A DNA stretch of 64,000 nucleotides from Monarcha castaneiventris obscurior (GCA_026261815.1 JAMPIT010000884.1:12103001-12167000), one strand, 5' to 3'; shown: positions 31,898 to 50,111, counted from the stretch's first letter. Numbers and translations are program-made. Notes: generated by a model not told the origin, from the letters alone.

Positions 31898-34800
31898 GTT
31901 TCTTTATTCTGATTGTACCAAAAAGACAGGAATTCTGAACTGTGCACTACGAAATAATGCAAGGGAAGTAGACTAAAAACACCCTGAAATGCACGACACA
32001 GCTAAAATTCTTGAAAAATATAACTTCAAGCCTGCCCTTCATTTCAAATAAAGAATAAATTCAAGAAATAGAGCATAATTCTAATTCTGGTCACTAGAAT
32101 ATATCAGCTCTCCAAAACTTTGCTTACCAATACAATGACAAAGAAATTCCTGGATTTATCATGTATCTGGTGAGCTATCATACCCAGGGAAACCTCCTGC
32201 TACCAGAAACAGGTTCTATGGAAAAATGGAAGCAATGTTTATAGAGGTGTCTACAGCCTTAGAGACATTCAGAGACTCACAGAAGGGGAAAAGAAGAAGT
32301 CTGAAAGTTTTATTTCCTGAATTTTTTCTAATTTGAAGTAATTTGAGTCAATTTCTGCTTATATTGCACCCAATGCATCAGTCTGTTTGCATCACTGGGA
32401 AATACTGTGATCATCAATGCCTTGCTCTCAATTAAGGGTTCTCTCTACTTGCCATGATTGCAGATGAAGAGGAATTGCCAGCACGGCTGAAGAATTCATA
32501 AAGCCCTGAAAAATTCACAACTAAGATCAGTTTCAATTTGGTAAGTGTTCAATAACCTGTGGCCCCCACTTGGAAAAACATTCTTCCTTCCTCCTAAATT
32601 CCTTTAGAGGCATTAAAAATCTATGCTCAGAAAAGTAAAGTAGTCATGTTTGTAATTGACATCTAAAATGGGGCATTTCAAATGCACATACAAAAATGTG
32701 TATAAGGCAGCTTACTTCTGTGTATAAGGTGAGAATTTAATCAATTAACTGTTTCATAGAAGCTTACTTTATTCCTGGACTACAAATTTGAACTTCAGGG
32801 TTAAAGAAATTGGAAATTATCCTTAATTTAGATGTATGTGATTCTTAGGGATATTACTAACTTAAAACTTATTACATATGGTACATGAAAAAGCCCCTCT
32901 TGCTGATTCACAGCAGCTCAGAAATGCTTAAATGGCAGACAAGATTCTACACACAGTTTGCAAGATAAAATATATTCTCACCACACAGAGCTTTAAACGG
33001 AGAAATGATACAACAGGTTTCCATCAAATACTGTACCATCAGCCTCAGGGGGTTTTTGCTAAAGCACAAACAACATGGTAAATTAGGAGGAAAGAATTGA
33101 TTAGTGACACAAACTGATCTGGTCCCAACCCCACTGAGGGAGAATGGGAGGAGCAAATGGAGGGTGCTGAAAAAAAGGAGTCAAACTCCATTTTCAACGC
33201 AACCAGCCCAAATTCAACAAAGGCACTCAAGCACTCAATCTTTCTTTCCAAAGAAGACAGCATTTAGAAAAAAAGTCTTCTCTATTTTCATGGAGACCAA
33301 AATTGGAAAAAAAACCAAACCCAAAACTGGAGGAAGAAAGGAAATGTGACATAGAAAAAGAAGGGACTTCATAGTACAGGCTCTTATCCACCACAGCCAG
33401 GGAGCTGTTCTGTCCTGCTAGCCCAGGAGAACACAGCACATCTCCTCTAACTCAAGTGCCATTTGGCACTTCTCCCAGTCTGACCTTTTAGAGTTCAGAC
33501 TGACCTGGAGATATACTGTAAGTGGCTGGTATATCAGCATTCTGTGCTTTTACAGCCATCAAAACCATACAGAAAACCAATTAAAATAATGCTACATTGG
33601 ATGAAAAGACAAGGAATTCAACACTAGGGAATGTCAGAATTAAGGTTGTCAACATAATTTTAATTTTCCCACTTGTGAGTACAGTTTACAATTATATTAT
33701 CATGTAATTCTGGAATACCATTTTTTTATTCAACATGTATGACAGAGATATATGAGAATAAAATAAAGATATCTATTTCACTTAATTCTGGCACTTGTAA
33801 CTTTCAAATGCCTTACTTTGTTACCTAAATAATGTATTTCTTTGCACACGATGTTAACAGCACACAAGAGCACAGAAATATCTTGATCATTTCTTTCCAA
33901 ATCAACTTTAAATTGCTATTTTGTTGAAACTATCCAAGTTCCAACTTTATTTTGCTGAACACTATCACTATCATCTTTTAAAAAAGTCAAATGTGATAAA
34001 AAAATATTTTATAACACACACATTATAAAATTAGTTCACTCACTGTACCAAACATTTATGAACTCCAAGTACTGTGAATTAAATTTGTCTCATTTCATTA
34101 TTATTACTTTTCATGTAAGTCTTAATTTTATTTTTTATAATTTTATTATGCTTATCCTGGAACTTAAATTCTTTATTTAACTTCTAAATACAAGAAACTC
34201 TGACATCTACCTCTAAGTCTCTTCAAAGCATATTTTAAAACAATTTGAATAAAAATCTGAAATGGTTCCCTGAAATTATTTAACTGTTACAAATTTTATT
34301 CAACTTTCATATGTGAAAAGTGAACTTAAATGGAGACTATACATAAGATACAAAATAAAGACTGCTGACATGATATCCATAACGCTCCAGGTAATCTTTG
34401 TCAAACCGAGACTTTCACAAGACAACTATACCTTTCCCTCTCTTTCTCCAAAATTTTAAGTCAGGGGTCACTCACATCATCCCTCAGGACACAACCCTTC
34501 AAGGAACTGTGAAATGTTTCATTTACTCTTCTTACAAACACCAAGCACAACCAACTTCCTTCCACTTTAATTTGCACTTTGCAATTCAGTAGCAGGTAAG
34601 TGGCAGAAAATGGACAACTAAAACAAAACTGTTCCCCTTGGCCTCTTGCATAGTGAGCTCATCTTGTCTCTTAAGCCATGCAGGGGAAGGCATCATCAGT
34701 TTTTGGACACCAGATGTCTGAGGAAAATCCAAGGTAGTGAAGACAATTGTGTTGATTCAGTAGATGGAACCACACTCTTCCCTCTGAATCATTTGAAAAC

Positions 34801-35908
34801 ATTATCCCAGGAGAGTTTGAGGCGTTCTGTTTTGAATGAGCCATCAAAACACAGTTGTGACCACTTACCATGGCAAGTGGTGAAGTAGAAAAGCAAGTCA
34901 TTAGCAGTAGGAACTACATGATCCTCTAATCTCTCCCTCTTGACACAGGTATGGGTGCTGGTGACAACCTTAGAATGGCAAACATAATCTGTATCTCAAA
35001 TATAGCCATTTTGGCTAGAAAAGCAACCATTTTAGACAGAATCAGCTGGGCACAATAAGATGCCCAGTGCTTAGAATCATAACAAAAGATAGTGGTCCTC
35101 ATACATCAATACTCCCACTAAGAGTTGTAAACCTGGCAGCAGTGTTTTTGTTTAGTGCTAATGGACGCAGATCAACACTATATATGTTCTGTCCAAATTC
35201 CCGTCTGGGATATTGCATACTACTTGCTTGTGTCTCCCTGTCTTCCATTGGAGATTCCCATCCCATCTCAGCTCTGAGTAGTTGTGCTTGTATGTGTAAC
35301 TCCTGCTAAGGCAGGGTTAAACATCACCACCTCTAGTGGACCAGCCCAACCCTACACTGGCTGACACCACTGCCATTAAAGTCAGGACAAGAAAATGCAC
35401 CCTCATACTCTTGTAGGTCAGAATCTCCTAATATACGTATCACTAAACAGTAACATTAACAAACATTTACCAAAAAAATTACATCCTCTATTCATGCTAT
35501 GCATCACAACAAAACACAGTAACTCCAAATGAAATCTTAAGAACTATTTTCTGAGTAAAAGCCATGCAATCCTAACCATATTCCACAATATTGAAGAGGA
35601 AATAAATGAGATCTGAATTTAGCCTAGAGTTTCATTCTCTTTGGGATCCTTCAGGATGTCCTGTGCCACATAAACTAAATATTACTTGGCCAACAGGGCC
35701 AAAAACCGCCAATTTTGAGAAATCACCAGAATAATATGCAGGTGTGAATTCTAAAATTTGTTTTGTTGAGACCCTACAATAAATGCTCTCCAATAACGCA
35801 GCCATCTGAGTCATTTTGCAACTGGTGACCCTTATAATGATGTTCTCATTTTCAGAGCCAATGTGATGCCAAACAGCGATTTGTCTGTTAAATTGAATTT
35901 TTGCCTCT

Positions 35909-35930
35909 AGATAGATAGATAGATAGATAT
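35909..35930. repeat. (GATA)n microsatellite
   Basis: About five GATA units in intron. Tetranucleotide repeat without other context. Confidence 0.9.
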
Positions 35931-37204
35931 AAAGTTTATTTTGAAATGTTTCCTGAGTGCTTCTGAGCCTGACTGATGTGAGATGTTATTTTGAACATGC
36001 CAAAGCATCTGAATGGCTCCGGTCCTTTCTTTTCAGTGCGCATTCCTTGATAAGTGGCAAAGCTTCCCACTTATCAGTCACTCAAAGTGACTGTGGCTGT
36101 CAGTTGTGTACAAAGCGCAATCAGTTTGGAAGAAGAGACACCAGCATTTTTCTTCTCAGTTTGAAGCAAACACGTTTTGACTGCTAGTCATTCAATTTTA
36201 AAGCATCTTCAATTAGGGGCGGATGAAGATATAAAGAAAACACATCCTAAACACCTCTGCCAGCCAGCAGTAAAAAATTTATTGTTATCTTCTGCTTTAC
36301 CTTACTGCAGAGGCAGCCTTTTTTGGCTGTAAAACAAAAGTGCTCAGGATTGCACCCACTCCACACAGACAAGATCACAGCCATAAACAGTTCATGCTCA
36401 ACTTCTCCAGTCACTTACACATGGTACCTTCTGCTCCTGTGTCTCTGCTGCCTGCTGTGCAAATACCCGCATGGGTACACGAATGTGCACAGAGCTCACA
36501 CAGCACCCCACACCACCCATTCTGAACACAAACATTCACAAAATGACATATGCTACTCTACAGCCCATAAAATGCCAAAAAACCTGTTAGTAAGGCCATG
36601 GAAATACAGACAAGGAGGGGAAAGGGAGGGCTGGCAGAAAGGAGAAGTTGCTACGGGAAAGGATGGGCAGCTTCATAAGAAAGGTTACTCAGTCCCAGGC
36701 AGCTGAAAGTGAAAGAAAATGGTCAAAGTTGATGGCTGAGAGATGCAGAAATTGGAGAGGGGATCTGAGAACAAAAGGAAAGACAGGGCCCTGACATGCC
36801 TGCTGAGGAGAGAGACCAAGATGAGGCCTTGGAGCATGATGCTGCCAGCTGCAATGACTGGATTTGACTGCTGGCCTTTTTCTTACAGTCTTAGCTGCTG
36901 GATTATTTTGGGTGTTTCAGTGTTCTGGTTTTTAATAAAAAAAGTTTCTGGCCTTCCCTTGTGATTGTGTGAGAGAACTGGAAAACGGGAACACTGAAAG
37001 CTCAGTAACAGAAAGTAAATTAAGAAAAGATGCTAGAACAGCAAGAAAAAAAGTCATGAAGTTCAAAACTGTGTTATAATTTGAGAACATTTGGACCAGT
37101 AACACTGGAGAAAGCAAGTGCTATTGCAATCAAGTAGCTCAGCATAGGCAAAAAAGGGGATTTACCTCAATCAAACATGCCCTTGCATTTTCAATAAATT
37201 CAAG

Positions 37205-37337
37205 TTCACAGAATCACAGAACATTCTAAGTTTAAAGGGACCCACAAGGGTTCAATTCTTCAGGGAATGGCCCATATGGGGATCAAACCCCCAGCCTTGG
37301 CAATGTTAGCACTATGCTCTGACCAACTGAGCTCATG
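37205..37337 (-). mobile_element. tRNA-Ile-derived SINE with CR1-like tail (TguSINE1 type)
   Basis: Read on minus, the head is a decayed tRNA-Ile-like sequence: box A-like GAGCTCAGTTGGTCAGAGC and box B-like GGTTTGATCCC, continuing ATATGGGCCATT. The tail carries CTTGTGGGTCCC and AGAATGTTCTGTGATTCTGT, matching the 3' end of passerine CR1 elements. SINEs with this fusion are known from passerine birds. It is not a functional tRNA: the stems are degraded and it runs into the CR1 tail. Confidence 0.85.
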
Positions 37338-39738
37338 CAAGTTTTAAGCAGATACTCCTGGTTTGCACTGGCACAACTACACCAGTCAGCAAATTTGGAT
37401 TGTATAAGGGTATAGAAAAGGCCTGAGACCAAACTACCTATAGAAACTTGCTATAAGGATTATCTTTGGAGTTCAAATCATGATACCTTGGTGCAAAATG
37501 ATATTCTGCACTGAAAGAAGTACAGATAAAGATCTAAACAATCTTTTACATAACTTAACTTTCCTGGTAATTGAAGAAAATGAAGGCCCACAGGTTACTC
37601 AAAAGTCCAGTCTAATACAAATGTTATTTGCTGAAGTTGAGAGAACAGAAAGCAATTAGCTCATTCTGACTGATTTTTCTTTTTACTCCTTCCTTTTCCT
37701 ATTTCCTCCCTCAGACTTTTATTTTGGTTGTGTTTTTGTTTGTTTGTTTTTGTTTTTGTGTATGTGTGTGTGTGGTTTTGAATATCTTCTTTCCCAGGGG
37801 ATTTTTCCCGCTCAAGGGGCAGGCAAGTTGTTCTGATAACTGATAGGACATCAGCTGCAGAGCTTTGTGAGGAACAATTGTTTTGCCTCTTTGCTGGCAA
37901 CCTCAGTGGTTTGGGAAGAGGTTGCAAAGTCATGGGAAAGGCTGTAGTGTGACTCCTTTTTGGGTCTCACTGAATCCAGTATGCCTGTGTTTATAAGTTG
38001 CAGGAAAACAGCTGCTCCTGACACATGATGAATTTGGACAAAACGTCCCCATATCCACAAGACTGTTCAGTTTGACTGTGCAGTCATAGCTTGTCATATC
38101 CACACTGGCAAAACAAAACAAAAGAAAAAACAAACCATTTCTGTGGACAGAGCCTGTTCTAAAAACATTTTGCAGAGTGAGGAGGAAGATATTTTCTCAC
38201 AGTTTCCTACTGAAGAAAGGTCTCATTAAACTCCCACTAATATGAACAAGAGCCTTTTCTCCATGTTCAGTAGGAGTTGGATCAGGCCCTCACTTCAACA
38301 GCTTTATTGTCTTTCCAAGGAAACCTTTTGTCCTCACCTCTCTCTGATACACAAAGAGGACTCTAATTATGGAAAAACTAATACCATTCTGCCTTGCAAG
38401 GACTTGCAAAGGGGTCGTAGCACCACAAAGCACTGCTCTGCTGTCACTGAGTTCTCAGAACAGCAGAATTCCCAGGGAAAATGGGAATCCAGAAGCAACA
38501 GGCATTATTAGATCTGTAACCAAGCCCTTGAGTAGCAGTTGCTCATTTTGTGTCTCCAGTGAAGAACTCGTTATCTCCAGCCCTTCAAAGCCTCTAGAGA
38601 ACTCTGGTTACAGACATGTGAGAATTTGGGAACCAGGAAAGAAATGCCCCAAGACCTTGTGGCTGCACTCAGGAGATGCTGACAGGACAAGGATTAAGAG
38701 TAAGGATCTCTACCCTCCTCACTACAAGCCCGAAGTTCTCCAAGTATTTAGCTCACTTAGTGGCCTGCTGGAGTTTTTTCTCCAGCAGGAGACAAAAAAT
38801 GAAAGGCTAAGCCAAGCTAGAAGTATAATTTAAGAGTGCGAACTTGTTGGGGCAGGGAAAAAATCTTCACATTTCTTTTTGTACAGTCAATTAATCTGTG
38901 TCTTCTCTCAACAAGAGAGAAACTGGTACCTTCTACAACAAAACAAACGCGAACAGGCCTAGATATCATGCAGCCAGCTCTGGATAACAGATGATTGCTC
39001 ACCTGAAGAGTTCAAAACAAACAACAAATCCAAACAACAAAAATTATTGGCATAACTGCGTGGGTAGATGATGGTAACTAAAGCACTCTGGAAGCAGGTC
39101 TTTACTACTGTTTTGGAGGACTGGAATCAATCCAGAATCTCTTGCTGCTTGGAAAGTTTTGACAATAACAACTGTGTCATTTCAAAACTTTGCATGTTAA
39201 GCTTAAGAAATATTTTGCTGAACTTCTGTGTAACTCAGAAACCAAATACTTCTTTCCTCCCCAAAAATACAGCTACATTTTGAAAAATAGATCTGGCTGA
39301 AAAATGGACTAACCATCCTGCAGGAAATTCTAAGTTCAAGATTTTATTACATTCCAAATTGGAACAACATCTTAAACCTCAGAAGGTAATGAGAATGGGA
39401 ATATTCTGATTTGAGAACATACTAGTGCAGCCAGGCCTCTCCATCTACCAACACAACTCATGGGAAAAGGGACCCAGCCAGCTGACAGCGGGTGGGAGGA
39501 TGGAAACCTGGATCCAGATTCACAAAGGAAAGCCTTCTTTGGAGCTGGGAGGACATGCAGCTGAGTGCAGCTGAGTGATTTAGGAAAGCCAGAAAGTTTG
39601 CAGTCCCAAGGTGCATGATGCCTGGAGGGCTGTGGTGCCCACACTCCCTTCCAGACAAGCTGCTGAGGGTCTGCAAAGATTGAGGCCACAGCAAACTTTC
39701 CACCTAGGAACTGGCAAAGCCACATCCTGTCTGGCAGG

Positions 39739-40108
39739 TGTGATACTAAAAGGGTTTAATTCCATTTTTACTGTGCCTGTGTAACTTCTAGCAGAGAAAC
39801 AAGGCCTGCAAAAGCTGCTTTTAGCAGGGATGGTTGGGAGATAAGAAGAAGACATCTAGCCCAAGAATGCAGTGATAGACAAAACAAAGGACTGAATCTC
39901 TGGGAACTTGGGGTGAGATTTATGGTAATGGGGTAAATTGTACTATGCATGAAGAGACTGTATATAAGTAGCCCTCTTGTAGAATCATGCACCCACATTA
40001 GGTTAGAATCTCCTGCGTGCACCTTCAGGCTTGAATAAAATGATTCCCTCTTTAACACAACTTCAGTGTTGGAGAGATGAATTCTGGTATTTCAGGCATT
40101 TGATAACA
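39739..40108 (+). mobile_element. Probable solo LTR (TATATAAG and AATAAA present), ends uncertain
   Basis: The stretch has LTR architecture on plus: TATATAAG at 39961-39968, then AATAAA at 40034-40039 about 70 bp later. The proposed ends are TGTGATAC and TTTGATAACA, which are roughly inverted copies of each other. The flanks (GCAGG left, GGTGG right) do not form a clean target duplication, so the boundaries may be off by tens of bases; the 3' end could instead be TGGTATTTCA at 40094. No coding retroviral sequence adjoins it. Confidence 0.6.
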
Positions 40109-43100
40109 GGTGGAGTGGGCCATAGATGCTCCTTCCAGCTTTGCATCAGAATTCAGCTGCGATCCCCTCACTCTCAGAGGTCCAAACTTTCTCACAAAAA
40201 ACGGGTTCTATCAAAACGTCTGCTCTAGTTCTGAAGGAAAATGAAAACCCTCTACTAAAACACACAGAGTCATCAAATGGTTGCTGTCTTGCAGGAATGG
40301 CTCTCAAGCTTCAGAAAGCACTTGGTTCTAGAGCTAAGTATGCCACTCAGAAAAGAATACAAATTAGTGACCAAGTACTGACAGTATTAAACTAAAAAAG
40401 TGAAACAAAACTGTGGTGTAAATGTTAGAAACACTGTAAAGCCGCGTCGTTGCTTCCTGCTGCTTTGAGATCTTAGTTTTACATTATTGGCAACCTGAAG
40501 TGTTCCAAGATCTTGAGCTGGGCTCTCCAAAAATAATTTTGACTAAAAATCAGAACAGATTAGAAAACAGCACTTGGCCTCCGTTTTGTTTGCCTTCTAA
40601 TTTTGGAACTTGTAGTGCTCATGGTTTCAGATTTTGCCTGGAAATAAGAGAGCTGGAAGTTTACATTTTGGAGAAATGAAAGCTGGCATTTTTGTCATCA
40701 CATGGCTCCAAGAGCTGGGGCTTGAGTGAAAAACATAAAACATTGTCAGGTTTTCTACAAAATTGTGAGATTAGCAGTATCAATTTTATCACAATTTAGG
40801 CTGCAAGGTTGACCTATTTTATCAACAGTGTCCTACTGAATATGAATTGCTTTATGAATTTTAACAACCGTATTTCATTTTAAATATAGTTCAATTAAAG
40901 TGACATTTGTCACTGAGCTTCAAAGCAAACCTTTTCATCATCATCCTGGGCTAGACTTTTTCTCTGAGCAAGTGAACTGCACGACCCCTCCAAACTTTGT
41001 GTTTCAGAGACACCCTTTGAAGGAGGACACCATTGGGATGTACTAGGGGACTAGCTCAGCATCATAAACATCTTCCAAGTTTCTTCCACTCTCTGCCCAC
41101 CTGACGTGACAGCTACAGAGCCCCAGACACCCCCAGGTTCTAGAGTAAGGACACCAGGAAGCAGATCATGGCCTCAAAAAAGATGAGTAGGTAGCCAGGA
41201 GAGTTCTCTTGAGGCCCTGAAGGACAAAATCAAACTGAATTTAAGAACTTGCTGAGATGTACTTGGTTTCAGCCTGTTCTAGAGCTGCAGATCACTACCA
41301 TTCTAAAACACAATCTGAAATCTTTGGGGTTGTTGAAGCACAAGAGCTGACAAAGCACATTCCAGTTCCATTTCTGGTAAAACAGCAACACTAAGGGGTG
41401 CAGGGGAGAAGACCACAAATACTCAGCAGGCAGAAACTGTTCCAGTGAAATCTTAAACACCAAGATTAGGCAGAACAGAAAGCAGTATGCATGTGCATTC
41501 CAAAGTGGCACAAAATCAGATGGGGGAGGGTTAGTTAATTATTCAGAGAAACTCAAACCTCTTCACAAATTAGGTTTAGAACATCCTGAAAAGTAGAAAA
41601 AAAATTATAAACATTTGCCAAAACACAAAATCCCATCTAGATCACATTTTAGCATTTTGAGGTGTACAGATTCTCAAATTTATTCTAATCTGCAACTTTT
41701 CTCCAGTTTACTTAACTCTCCATACAAACTCTTTGCCTTCTGATTTAGTGACACCTCCTTCCAATTAATTCAGAAGAGATGGACTTGGAAAAGACATAAT
41801 GTCAATTAGAGACTCACATGCCAGGTACATTTTTCTAAGCTCAAGGAACTAAAGCATCTTTCTCCAACATAAAGAAATGCTGGTTTAATTGAGCTATAGG
41901 TACACTGAGCATTTGCAGTCTTCTAAGGAGGAGAGAGACATCACAGTCTCTCCCTGGTGATGGGGTAAGGAGAGAGGGAACTGTTTCCAAGTTAGCGCAC
42001 TTAGAGAAAGGACTCATAAATCATGGGGTCAGCCAAGTTATGCTTTTTTAACCTTAGAGTATTATGCTTTCAATACAATATTTCAATAGCTTTTTTCTGT
42101 GTAATAATTTATCTGGAATTATGGCAACTCTTACAAGCTTACAAAAAAATTGGCTCAAGTAAAATGATGCCTTTGTCATAAATAAATTGTTTTCATAACT
42201 GCAGCATAATCATTCAACTGCATATAAGTCAAATAGTTATCCTGACTTTGCAGGAATATTTCCCTGTCAATAAATCTAATGCTATTTAAAATCTTCAGGC
42301 CAGTGTGACAGAAGCCTGTTAGATTAATTAGGGCAAGGTCAGAAAAGCTGAACTCACAGCTACATTCTTGTCACAGTTTTGTTCTACCTACCATAACCCA
42401 TAAGCTGATTGTAAACTCACTGACCATTTTAAACATGGGCATGTTATGATGATTTAATTGTCTTCATTTATATACAAAGGATGATTTCTTTAAGAATGGT
42501 TTCTTCTTTGACAGTCAACTAATTGAGGAGAAATGTTTTGCTTTGTATTCACTGTCAATAAGGATTTTTTATTTTTAAATGTTTTTCCCTTCAGAGTTAT
42601 GGGCTTCAACCAGGGTTCATGAGACTTCAGGATCATACAGGCACAGAACTGTCCAGATTGCCTGTGCAGTACAACCAAAATTTCACTACAAACAAATCAG
42701 CTATGTGGGAATGAGAGAACAGTATTGTCTCTCTGCCTGTTCAATTCTTGACCTTCCTTGTCTGACCATCCAAAAGGAGGGTGCCACAAATCTGATGGGG
42801 TTTGTGTGAAGTGCACCCTGGAGGTGAAATTCTGACCTTGGCAGGGTCAGTATTTCATCTGAAATCCCTTGAGACAGATCTCCAAATAATTTCTAAGGAT
42901 TGCACCTTCTATCAGATGGTAGTTGGCTGACTTTCATTTACTTACATTTTGACTTAGGTCAAACTCGGACCAGGGATCAAGAGATGAAAGGCTCTATATC
43001 TCATTATCAATAACCAGGGTTTTCTTCACTACCCTAAAAACAACATACTTCATTCTTATCTACAAGGCGTTAAAACTTAAAAGGGTTGGGGTCAAATTAT

Positions 43101-44439
43101 GTTACTTCAATTTATTTTTATTCACTGTTTATAAAACAACTTCCTCTCTTGCTGCCATAGCTAAATGCTAAAAATATAAATATTTTCTTTGCTATTGTAC
43201 AGGTTCTGCTATTGTTTTTCTTTTAAAGTCTTATTAAAGATGCAGCAATAAAGAAAACTCCCTCCTACACACAAATTAAAGAAGAAAAAAAAGAGTTCCG
43301 AGGTCGAGGCCAAACCAAGCCTTACCAATCACAAAATTATTTTCAGCAAAGCACATCTTGTATAGAAGTTGCCTTATAACAGAGGGGTGGACCTTCCCAG
43401 GAGATTTTCATAAACATGCAAGTCCTGATACAGACAGAATGTCCTCTGAAATGATAGAGCCAAGTTTTCTTCTAGTGTGAAGCCATAGAGCTCTTCTGAT
43501 TTGGCTGGAATTAAGTCTTCTTAAATGGGTGACAATTATGATTGATAGTTTTAGGCAACTCATTCTGAAATACTGAAGAGAAGCTCTGGAAGGAGAATCC
43601 TGTTGCTACTGAACAAACAGAACACAGTCTACAGCAACTTGCAATGTGCTGTACAAAACTGCATAATTGAACAACCAGAGATTTTACCCTGACCCTAGAT
43701 ATCTGTCAGAAGTCAAACCTCTCCTTTGTTACTCTGTGAAAACCTTCACAGGCAAACTGATTTGCATTGTTCCCTAAACAGGGGCAGGCACATGGAAGAA
43801 AAGTAATGAAATACAGTCAATGGCATGAAAAGAAACTTCTGAATACATTAAGGAAGAAAGAGATTACATAAAGTTTACTGGTTACGCTGGTTTAACAACT
43901 TTTTCTGCTGCTAGGAATAAACCTGTAGATACCTGAAACTTAGACAGTTGCTCTCTTGAATCTAACCAACCTTTTGACTAGCTTCTCACTCAGACAATAC
44001 TTCACCACAAATAAAACTTTCCAGACTTCAACACCTCAGGCAAAGAAGGTACACTTGATTATCAATCACTGAAGAGAACTGCTTCAGCAAAACCTCAAAA
44101 CCAGAGCTGTAGGACATCAATTCCAAATAAACTCTTTCTGGCAATGCTTTTGTCACTCCTGAGGAAAGAGGATTTGGTCCTGCAAAAGTTTGCTTGCATG
44201 ACCAGCTCCTCTAACATCTTCTTCCTGATCCTGTAGGAACCGTGTTAACCATATAAAGCCTTACAGAAACTGACCTTTTTTGCTAAATGACAGGTAAAAT
44301 CCTCATGTGTTTCCATGAACAAGATGCCAGCCAAGTGCAGAGATTCTTAAAGAAATGATGGCAATAATGGCTGAGGGAAAGAGTGGGGAAAGGGGAAGGA
44401 AGAAAGAGATATAACGGGTATGGGAGATATATCTCTGAC
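40109..44439 (-). other. SOX5: SOX5 intron, 5' part of the 43.6-kb intron
   Basis: Sequence directly downstream (sense) of the 44440-44508 exon. AT-rich; no repeat family, exon or RNA gene recognised. Confidence 0.7.
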
Positions 44440-44508
44440 CTGGATCTGTTGCTGAAGAAGGTTAATTTTGTGTTGCTGCTGCAGAAGCTGCTGCTGTTGT
44501 CTTGCAAT
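44440..44508 (-). CDS. SOX5: SOX5 exon encoding the glutamine-rich coiled-coil segment (Q box)
   Basis: This short, symmetric exon is exactly 23 codons (phase 0 at both ends) and encodes [20 protein letters not shown] followed by QIQ. It is the Q-rich end of the first SoxD coiled coil. The acceptor is a pyrimidine-rich stretch ending TCCACAG at 44515-44509; the donor is CAG|GTCAGAG at 44439. The donor is weaker than consensus beyond +3. Because the exon is frame-neutral, skipping it would remove 23 residues and leave the rest of SOX5 in frame. It lies 2.45 kb downstream, in transcript order, of the preceding exon, and a 43.6-kb intron follows. This segment is shared with SOX6, so the assignment to SOX5 rests on the other exons. 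Confidence 0.96.
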
Positions 44509-49543
<5,035 letters not shown>

Positions 49544-49549
49544 CAGCGG

Positions 49550-49894
49550 TGTCGCCCTGGGTTTTTCTACTGTTCTGTGTTTTTACTTTTGTAGTAGAAG
49601 TTCTCATGCATTTTCTATAAACATAGCTCTTGTTTTTCTAACCGGCCTAGGATGTTTTCTGAACTTCTGGATTGTTGTTCATTCCTTTCTCCAAGGCGGA
49701 GAAAGGTGCTAGACTGTGTTCTTATCCTGTAAAATTGTAGAGGTGTTAACCTCATCTACCAATGTATGATTGTTTTAAGAGAGGTATAAAGGAGTGAGAA
49801 TAAAGGTGGGCAGGGCCCTTTCGCTCTGCTCGGCGGTCTGACCTGCTGCTAACCTGCTGTTTGAATCTGTGTGTTCGTGTCCGACACTGCGACA
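49550..49894 (+). mobile_element. Solo LTR, 345 bp, with 6-bp target duplication
   Basis: The element starts TGTCGCCCTGGG and ends CACTGCGACA, so its ends form a short inverted repeat (TGTCGC/GCGACA). Identical CAGCGG repeats flank it at 49544-49549 and 49895-49900. A 6-bp duplication fits class II (ERVK/alpharetrovirus-like) integration. Promoter-like order on plus: GTATAAAGG at about 49783-49791, AATAAA at 49799-49804, then a GC-richer R/U5 tail. No internal retroviral sequence is attached. Confidence 0.88.
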
Positions 49895-49900
49895 CAGCGG

Positions 49901-50111
49901 CAGAAAAAGATGTGCTGATATCCAACCCCGTGCGTCAAAGTTCTGGCTGCGCTTCCTGGGAGGGAACAGGACACTCCATGTACCACTGACCTGACCATGG
50001 CACTGGACACTGCACAGGCAGGGACATCCACAACCTGCACTACTTCTTCAACCTGACTGACCCACAGAGCAGCAAAAAACTTCTGCACCAGGAGAAGAGC
50101 AGCTTTATCTG
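49901..50111 (+). other. GC-richer unidentified stretch between LTR and CR1
   Basis: About 210 bp, richer in GC than the intron around it, wedged between the 6-bp target repeat of the LTR and the start of the CR1. Short open frames exist in several registers but each is interrupted. It could be the remains of an older repeat or a retrocopied fragment; I cannot identify it. Confidence 0.4.

Larger units (their letters stand above)
31898..39738 (-). other. SOX5: SOX5 intron, no gene
   Basis: Very AT-rich at 33.6-34.4 kb and slightly GC-richer at 39.4-39.7 kb, next to the LTR-like element. Holds (GATA)n at 35.9 kb, the SINE at 37.2 kb and a TG-rich stretch at about 37.73-37.78 kb. The 154-codon frame at 38369-38833 (plus) shows no recognisable domain. 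Confidence 0.7.

Noticed and set aside
37261..37336. Possible genuine tRNA-Ile gene on the minus strand.
   Set aside because: Boxes A and B are recognisable but stems are mismatched and the sequence continues into a CR1-type tail, so it is a SINE head.
38369..38833. 154-codon plus-strand frame.
   Set aside because: No domain, no splice-site or promoter context, composition as in surrounding intron.
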